From Ancylostoma caninum (Eukaryota; Nematoda; Chromadorea; Rhabditida; Ancylostomatidae), in the NCBI GenBank assembly GCA_037903475.1, contig JBAJFG010000604.1:1049001-1113000 (forward strand): DNA of 64,000 nucleotides. Direction: 5' to 3'. This document shows positions 54,617 to 64,000 of the stretch, one piece after another (within the stretch, counting starts at the first letter, position 1; each line of letters begins with the position of its first letter). Under the pieces are notes generated by a model that was given only the letters and a program-made list of their open reading frames with translations, searched no databases and was not told the origin of the DNA. The position numbers were made by a program, and so were the translations under genes.

Positions 54617-56075
54617 CATTTTTGCCCAGCGATCTTGGATTCATGAAATATTAGCTGCACTGGAAATACTGACAAATCGGATCCATGGACGCGTACCCGG
54701 GCAAAATCAGGTGCATACCAACGTTTGCGTCCTAAGTTTCGTGAACCCATGCTCTACACGTCCTCCTAATGCAGTACTAGTAAAGTAAATCTTTGAAGTG
54801 TTCTCTTATGCGTTCCAGGGCCATTAGGCAAAGTGATTTGCATGCGTAACATCATGATGAACAAGGCTTCTAAGTGTAGATGTTTCATTCCGGTCCCCGT
54901 TTTGAACTTATGCCCTTTCCTTACGAGTATAATGACAAGCGACTTCAACACCCATCCGTACCGACATGGGGGAGAGTTAATGAATATGACTACACCTTCA
55001 TGCGTTAGATCGTTGAGATGTTATGCACAACCCTGGTGTAGGGATTTTCTCATGTTCCAAAGTGTCACAGAACTTGAACTCAGGCTTGCCTCCATTAAGT
55101 AAACACAATGGATTGGAATGCTATCAAGAAGAATCGACTCAGAGCGGTGCGCCATTCGGAATCACTGACCGCAAGAGACGAATGGCTCAGTTAACGTGTC
55201 GCTAGGAATTTGACTGAGGATTGACTTGCATTTAGTCACAACATACAGAACGCATAGTTATAACTCATGGGAAGGGGATGCACAAAAGTTCCCACTTCGT
55301 CTTCTCTCGTCATTCCCTAACAAAAATTCAAAAAGAAAGATAGAAGAATGAAATTAGGTGGAACCACCTACCCTAGAAAATGAAGCAGCTCAAAAGTCAA
55401 AAGTTGTGCCAAATGACTGCAAGGATAATAATATCGAGAATTTTACGGCGTGAAACAAAGCAAACCCTATTGACCTCCGAAATAAGGACTTTAAAGCAGT
55501 AAAGAAAAGAAGATTTCAAAAACCCTATAAAAATGTTGGCTAGCCGAAACAAGAAAGAAAAAAGCGCCTAACAAATTCCCAACCTTTCTTTATATGCATG
55601 ACTTAACTGCTTTTTTATTAAATAGTGAACCTCACCACTGAAGCGATGTTGAAGTGGAAAACATCTCGTTACAAGCGATCCAGAACTTGTACTAATGCGC
55701 GAAGCAAAATGGTGTCTGCGTATTTTCTACCTCAAATCTAAAAACGAGTGTCCTTTCAAGGAAAAACTGAAGTGGACTTTAGCAATTGAGAACGGAAGTT
55801 GTACTAGTTATTCAAATGCACATTTAGCTACAAATTCTATATTTCTTTTATCTTTCCACATTTTCTACGGAATTTCACATCAGAGGCTTTCGCAGGAGGA
55901 AGTTTTGTAGTCAGCATGCATGTGTTGTTATCTTTCAAGGGCAGTGTCTCACCTCACAAGGGAAAGACACGAAATTAAGCTGCTAATTCAATACGGCACC
56001 TACACGACTAAGGAGTCTGTCCAAGAAAAATGTAGTTACAGCTACATTTGAAACTTACAAAATGGTCTACAGAAG
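54617..56075. other. No supported gene
   Basis: Only short frames. Nothing recognised. Confidence 0.4.
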
Positions 56076-56232
56076 GGCTAGGATTTATGAACGCATAACC
56101 AGGCAGAACCAGGCTAGCAAACCGACTTTCGCATCCTGCGTCTCCTAGCAATTCGTGGTCTATGCGATAACCAATCACGCTAACCATCATTGGCTTGTTT
56201 GGTTATCGTTTCATGAATCCCAGCTCTGGATC
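56076..56232. mobile_element. Dispersed TIR MITE, best copy
   Basis: The left end GGGCTAGGATTTATGAACG and the right end, reverse complemented (CCAGAGCTGGGATTCATGAA), are inverted repeats of about 26 bp. The element is 157 bp and non-coding. Family members are at 14474-14548 (partial), 46446-46595 and 62148-62282. Confidence 0.7.
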
Positions 56233-56411
56233 CCACCATTATATGCCGCACAGCATCTCCTTTTAATAATACTTACGTATGGAGAAAATTCCCCGTACTC
56301 AAATATTATCAAAGAAAATGTGGAAGTATGCAATCAAACGAAGAAATATAGCAGCAGAAAGCAACGATTTCACTTGTTGGTCCTCTAATTACTCCTTTCC
56401 TTTTGTATATA

Positions 56412-57650
56412 CGAGGGCCGTTTGAAAAGTTTGCGGAATCACCGCGAAGGAGTTGTTCTTTCTCGAAACTTCGAATGCATTTCTGTTCGAGAGTTCTTCG
56501 AATGACTTGGCTGTGAATATCAATTCGATCTAAAAAAGCCTGTGTATTTGACAACGGGGTCGAGTCGAGCAACTGCGACTGCGTTCAGTTACAGAGAGAT
56601 GCTAAATTAAAGTGGCCATTCATTTTTCAATTGGAAGAGAAAACCGCAAGTTAACCAAACACCACTGGGACGCTGATTTTGGAGGATCATCACCTTCATT
56701 TATCATCCGTAGTTTCTGTGTTCCGAAAACCAAGCTTATCTGGCCGCTAGCAAACAGTAAGCCATATGCCATATGTATGTGTGTTAGGAGAAGGTGACTA
56801 CATCAGAGAAAGTGAATGAAATGGTTGACAAGGTTTTGACAGACAGGATACAAATGCATGCTAAACAAGGGAGTCTAGCGCATCTGTTATGGATCATTAA
56901 TTTCATTTTACCCATTTTTTTGAGAAAACGTTTTCAAGAATGAGTGCCGCATCTGCTCAATCCCGAACAAAAGCTCAATCGAACATGAAAATCAAAAAAT
57001 AGTTTTGAATGGTTGAATTGGATTTGAAATGGAAACTGTGATCCATATCAAAGATCAGATTAAGCGCTACACTGCGATCACAAATATGCTATGAAAACAG
57101 TAGGTCACACACGAAGAATGGATTCTGATGAAGAGAGTACCGTTCACGGAGGTGGAATGATGACGGCGTCTGTTATGGGAGTTCCTACGGATTGATGGAA
57201 AAGTCATTGCAGTTGAAATATTAGCAGAATGTTTTAGAAGTTTTAGTTTGGTAACCTGGCGCAGGTTGGACAGGAAAAAGGAATTTTACCTCCATGTCAT
57301 GTCATGACCGCTCAAGCCGGTGCTACGGCACATCAAAAAACTTGTAATAATGAAATCCAAAATTCCACCTAATTCAACGATATTACTGCATTGGCATCCA
57401 TACCAGTATCTGTCTTAAAACCTTAGAATCTTCCCGTCAAGTACATGATTCCGATCAAGAGAATCCTGGCTTTACCCGGTTATTCTGAGTACTTCAGAGA
57501 AATTCATTCTAGATAGAGATTGAAAAATCAGGAGCGGACCGGACCACATGTGTTGACTTTTGAGGGGATTGAGTTATGAAATTAAACATTAAAGGCATGA
57601 GATTTGTTTTGTTTTCAGTGTTATTCCGGGAACTTTTCAAGCCGTCCTCG
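56412..57650. mobile_element. Mariner-like element relic
   Basis: The left TIR CGAGGGCCGTTTGAAAAGTT and the right TIR (reverse complement CGAGGACGGCTTGAAAAGTT) are near-exact over about 28 bp. Both are flanked by TA (56410-56411 and 57651-57652), the mariner/Tc1 target. The 1239-bp length is that of a complete mariner, which normally encodes a ~345-residue D,D34D transposase. Here no frame longer than 87 codons exists and no transposase motif can be recognised. Either the gene has decayed or the interior has been replaced. Confidence 0.75.
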
Positions 57651-57652
57651 TA

Positions 57653-60385
<2,733 letters not shown>

Positions 60386-61702
60386 ATCTACTACGACTTT
60401 GTGGCGGTTTTGAGTCTTCGAAAGCTTGCTACGTTGATCTCAAAGAAGCTACGTACACCTAGCACATGAAGGGAAATCACTATAAAGTGCTTAGGTTGAA
60501 AATCGACTAGAGCTAAGATGCTGTGAGGGTATTGGCAACGATGCTCACCAATCGCCATGTCACATCTAATCGCATCGTCTGTACCCAAAATCTGGTCAAT
60601 TGAGGGCAGCCTCACTCCGGGTATCGCTTTCGTGTTTTTGAAGTATTAGAATCTAAATTAGAGGAAAGACGAAGGTAAAAGAATATTCTGCCGTGAAATC
60701 CAATTTTTGAGGAACCTTTTCTCTTTTCTTGGTCTTCATATCACTCGGTAGAGATGAACGGCACCGCGTCGAAGACTGCTATGACGGCAGCGTGGCTTGT
60801 GCAAGAAACTTTCGTTATGGAGACTACGCACAGACTACTGAAATGAACCACAACATGTGGGCCACCGAATGCACTCGACCTGGAGAAGTGTGCGCGAGGT
60901 AGAAGGTGTGGCGGCACAACCACTTTCTTGCCCGAAAAAATTGAATAGGCGCAGTCCGCCTTCTACTGAGGTGTAAGCATGTAATTCCGAGATTTGTCCA
61001 TGGTATATATTGTGATCCTTCGCCACGTTCTGCCCAAAAACGAGCGCTTTCGCAGACGAGGTCGCTGCGCCTGAGACAAAATAGCGACTCGTTCACATTT
61101 TCATCCTTCCACAGCTTCTGAACTTTTTCTGTTCCAGGGAGAGCCTTTTGCAGGAGATCAAGTGAAATGCCGATAGCGCCAAGTGTTAGCTACACGGCGA
61201 ACATGAACACGACTTACCAGCTAAGGTTAAAAGATGAAGTCATCGAAAGTTCGATCAATATTCAAAATTTCGGCTCAGTTATGTACCCAACGTTGGGGCA
61301 TGCTAAAGAAGTCATTTTCAAACGAATATGATCTAGGAGGGAAACAATTGTTCTATAAATATTCATAATGAAGTGCGGGTGTAACGCATGAGTGGAAAAT
61401 CCACAATTATGGTCGATTGCTTCCTAAAATCCTTTAAAAATCGGGAACTGAAATTTACTCAACGATTAAACAATTTTCATATATATGTGCCATGAAATTG
61501 TTCCTTCGGGTACTTCGGGTGTAAAATATTCTAGGAAGGGGGCTCATTAACAAGTCCATTAAGACAGCGCGCATCCATGGTTCCACTCCTACACCTTAAC
61601 ACATAGCTTGTGTCTCCCATCTCGTTTCTGGAATTGTTCACCTGGTGGGTTTTGTTTTGTCAAAGAATAATTAGCACAAACCTTAGATTTCCGCGCATTT
61701 TA
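60386..61702. other. No supported gene
   Basis: Minus frames at 60741-61096 are open in two registers without a domain. Confidence 0.35.
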
Positions 61703-61887
61703 TTTCAGTTTCTCGTTTGCAATGTCCTCAGAAACGCTACTGCAAGTGCACACCTTCAAACTCCGTGACACATCTGTAATCAGCACAAGAGCACTAGAAT
61801 CCATGTCAGCAGCAGTAGCAGCAATTTTCGCTTGCACTTTCCGTTGTAGTTCTAGCGTCTTGCACTTAGGGGACAACTTCATACCTC
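61703..61887 (-). CDS. Candidate 3'-terminal exon of an unknown gene
   Basis: The minus frame reads F-L-R-G-M-K-L-S-P-K-C-K-T-L-E-L-Q-R-K-V-Q-A-K-I-A-A-T-A-A-D-M-D and then S-S-A-L-V-L-I-T-D-V-S-R-S-L-K-V, ending N-E-K-L-K-stop. A possible acceptor (TTTTCGAG) sits at its start. Composition and a predicted amphipathic helix look genuine, but no family is recognised and no upstream exon was found. Confidence 0.3.
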
Positions 61888-62147
61888 TAAGAAATCTCGA
61901 AAATTATAACTAGGAAGAGTAGCGAGGAAAATCAATTCAGAAGGGAAGTATAATAGTAACAAGCAACTAAGTACCACAAAAAACCCTTATTCATCTCACA
62001 TTATTTTAGCATGTATAACAAGGCAAGTTCATATGCATAGATAGCTGCTCGTGTCAAATTTGTGCAACTTGCATTTGTACGTATTTTCGGATTTTATTGT
62101 CACAAGAAATGGCACCTTCGTTCACCAGGCGTGCTGAGATCCATGAA

Positions 62148-62282
62148 ACTTGAAACGGTAACCACGCAAATTATCGACGGTTAGCGCTATTGGTTATCCA
62201 AGAGACTACAGAATGTCAGTAGACGCATGACACAAAGGTGGTTAGCTTACTTGATTTCTATTGGGTCACGAATTCTAGCCGC
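62148..62282. mobile_element. Dispersed TIR MITE, inverted copy
   Basis: The left end, ATGAAACTTGAAACGGTAACC, and the right end, GGGTCACGAATTCTAGCC, match the right and left ends of 56076-56232 in reverse. Shared inner words are ATCGACGGTTAGCGCTATTG and GGTGGTTAGCTTAC. Confidence 0.6.
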
Positions 62283-64000
62283 AAGTGGACGCTCATGGTT
62301 AGACAGGTAAAACTGAGAGTTGGGGGCAGAACCTAAAGAGTTGAGGGCTGAACCTAAACAGAACAGTAAAGTAAGATTTTATGAGCATGAAAGAGGTCGA
62401 AAAGTGCCACGCAGTAATACAATCATGTCGTAAATCGTGCAAGCGAAAACCATGAGAACAATGTCAGGTTTCAAGGTGACACGACGCCGTAATTACCGCA
62501 CTCGGAAATACTAACCTCGGCGAGCGACGAGGTTCACAGGGAGGCATTGGTGCGGACACTCATCACTGACAGGAAATATTGGGGGAACGAACGGAGGTCG
62601 TTGCCACGAAATTTAGTGTTAGCGCAATGCGACTTGCCCTCATTAAGTACATATTTCCACAGCGTTGTAATTAATCGACACTCCAGCAGTGAGTCCTCTT
62701 CTTCTGAATGCTAGGGCTTTCTTCATAATTTTGAGAGTCATAACACTTGTCGTTTCCCTACCCTTTCAGAGGCCGTAACCAGTCTCAACGCAACGCATTT
62801 TGTAGGTGAAAATTGCGCTCTTGACACCAAAACCGCGCAATTTCGAGCGCAGATGAAATTCGTGAAAAACTATGGCTCCGCTCCTCTTCGTCGTGCTTAG
62901 CACAAGACATTTGGAAATTTATATGACACCAGAACGAAACGGGGGAGGTCTATGTTCGGCTGCACGAGGGTAACGGACGACCAAAATGGATAATTTGCAC
63001 ACGACTCATACTGATTTTTTTGGATAACTTTAAAACAAGCATCTATGTATGTGGCTTTGAACACGCGGAAATTATCCAGAGAAGAGTGAAATGCGACAAA
63101 ATCGAGGTGGCTTCGACAGGAGCATGATTTATCGTCACCGCATGCATGATTGAACGTGCAAGAGGCTATACCACAAAAAGAAAATGAAATCTAGTATGAA
63201 GTCTTGCCCAACAAGGTGGGCTCAAGTGCTTAGAATCCCGGGAGTCTTCCTCTATTTCGCAGCTGTATGAGCTCATCCATGAACAGTAAGTAGTCGAGTA
63301 AGTGACGCAGTGGAAGATACACACGTCCACAATGGATTAGGTGCTACTCATGGCTCTTTCCTTGAATTTTTTTTACATTTTGTTCTTATCAAGCCCTAGA
63401 GGTAGATACCATGTTAGAATTATCTGAGATTTACGCACTCGGAAACCCCCGTGCAACACCGAGTAGAATCTTTCACATAAAGTCGTTTCTGAGAGATGAG
63501 AGATAACTTCAGTAAAACAAATGCACCTGCGGGATTAGCCCGATCACTACACCAAGAACTTTTGAATACTACCCATCCATGTCAAGCATTGAGAACTCCT
63601 ATACACATAGTTCACATTTGAATTCATTGGACTTCCTTGCCGGGCTATAGGTGCAGAGTCAATCTGCGCTTGAGGTAGCCTTGACTCAGGAAGGACGGTG
63701 CAGATACCAGCGAGATGCAAGCGACCTCATTCCTTGACTTCTGAGGGCCTGCTCTGGCTCTGGTAGCCGGATTTTTGAAAACATCTCCGCAGTCATTGAT
63801 TATAGAACAACCTGCAGACCGTCACAAAGATCCGGACTTTGATGAACTCATCATTCAATTTTATCACTGGCACACTGCAGCACGGTCACTATCTGGCCTC
63901 ATCAGCCTCCAAGTGATCTCGTGAGGGCCATAACGAAGTTTTGAATCAAATCGGTAACATTCATCCATAGTGTCAAGAATTAATGGTAAAAATCTCAGGA
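62283..64000. other. No supported gene
   Basis: No gene or ordered repeat recognised up to the end of the window. Confidence 0.4.

Overview
The window looks like nuclear DNA of a nematode, most likely a clade V (strongylid or hookworm-like) parasite. It has no bacterial features. Candidate genes are split into short exons with GT..AG borders, several with a TTTCAG-type acceptor. The one confident host gene is a small secreted, GPI-type Ly6/three-finger protein. The repeats (CR1-like LINE, Ty3/gypsy element, Penelope-like GIY-YIG fragment, tRNA-derived SINE, mariner and hAT derivatives) fit a nematode. Species cannot be fixed from the sequence. Most of the 64 kb is repeats and decayed mobile DNA, and most open frames are short and spurious.

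Layout. 0-4.4 kb: a rearranged Penelope-like endonuclease fragment, an exact 95-bp tandem duplication, a degenerate ~60-bp satellite and a SINE-like repeat. 4.4-16.4 kb: mostly unannotatable DNA with a palindromic MITE, a 1.6-kb giant inverted repeat and a tRNA-derived SINE with an exact 14-bp target duplication. 16.4-27 kb: one CR1-like non-LTR retrotransposon (ORF1 and ORF2) split inside its endonuclease by a 6.43-kb insertion (17651-24080). That insertion has short terminal inverted repeats and no recognisable transposase. It carries intron-containing fragments of two host genes, an ING-family chromatin reader and a plastin/fimbrin actin bundler, plus a ~60-bp satellite array and a hairpin cluster near its right end. 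27-32 kb: two candidate gene 3' ends on the minus strand. 32.1-39.6 kb: a full-length but frameshifted Ty3/gypsy element with both LTRs, PBS, PPT and TSD, a long extra coding segment after integrase, and a nested 210-bp MITE with a 9-bp TSD. 41-46 kb: a satellite remnant and the two-exon Ly6-like gene. 46-64 kb: scattered MITEs (hAT type, palindromic type, a TIR family), a mariner-size relic, a CA microsatellite and a few candidate exons.

The main result is the 17.65-24.08 kb insertion. The two CR1 halves meet at nearly the same residue of one endonuclease reading frame, so the DNA between them arrived as a unit. The minus-strand exon series inside it is phase-compatible from the ING N-terminal helices through half a PHD finger. 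A neighbouring two-exon plastin C-terminus on the same strand could be joined in frame. This reads as a gene-capturing (Pack-type) transposon that may have made a chimeric ING-plastin gene.
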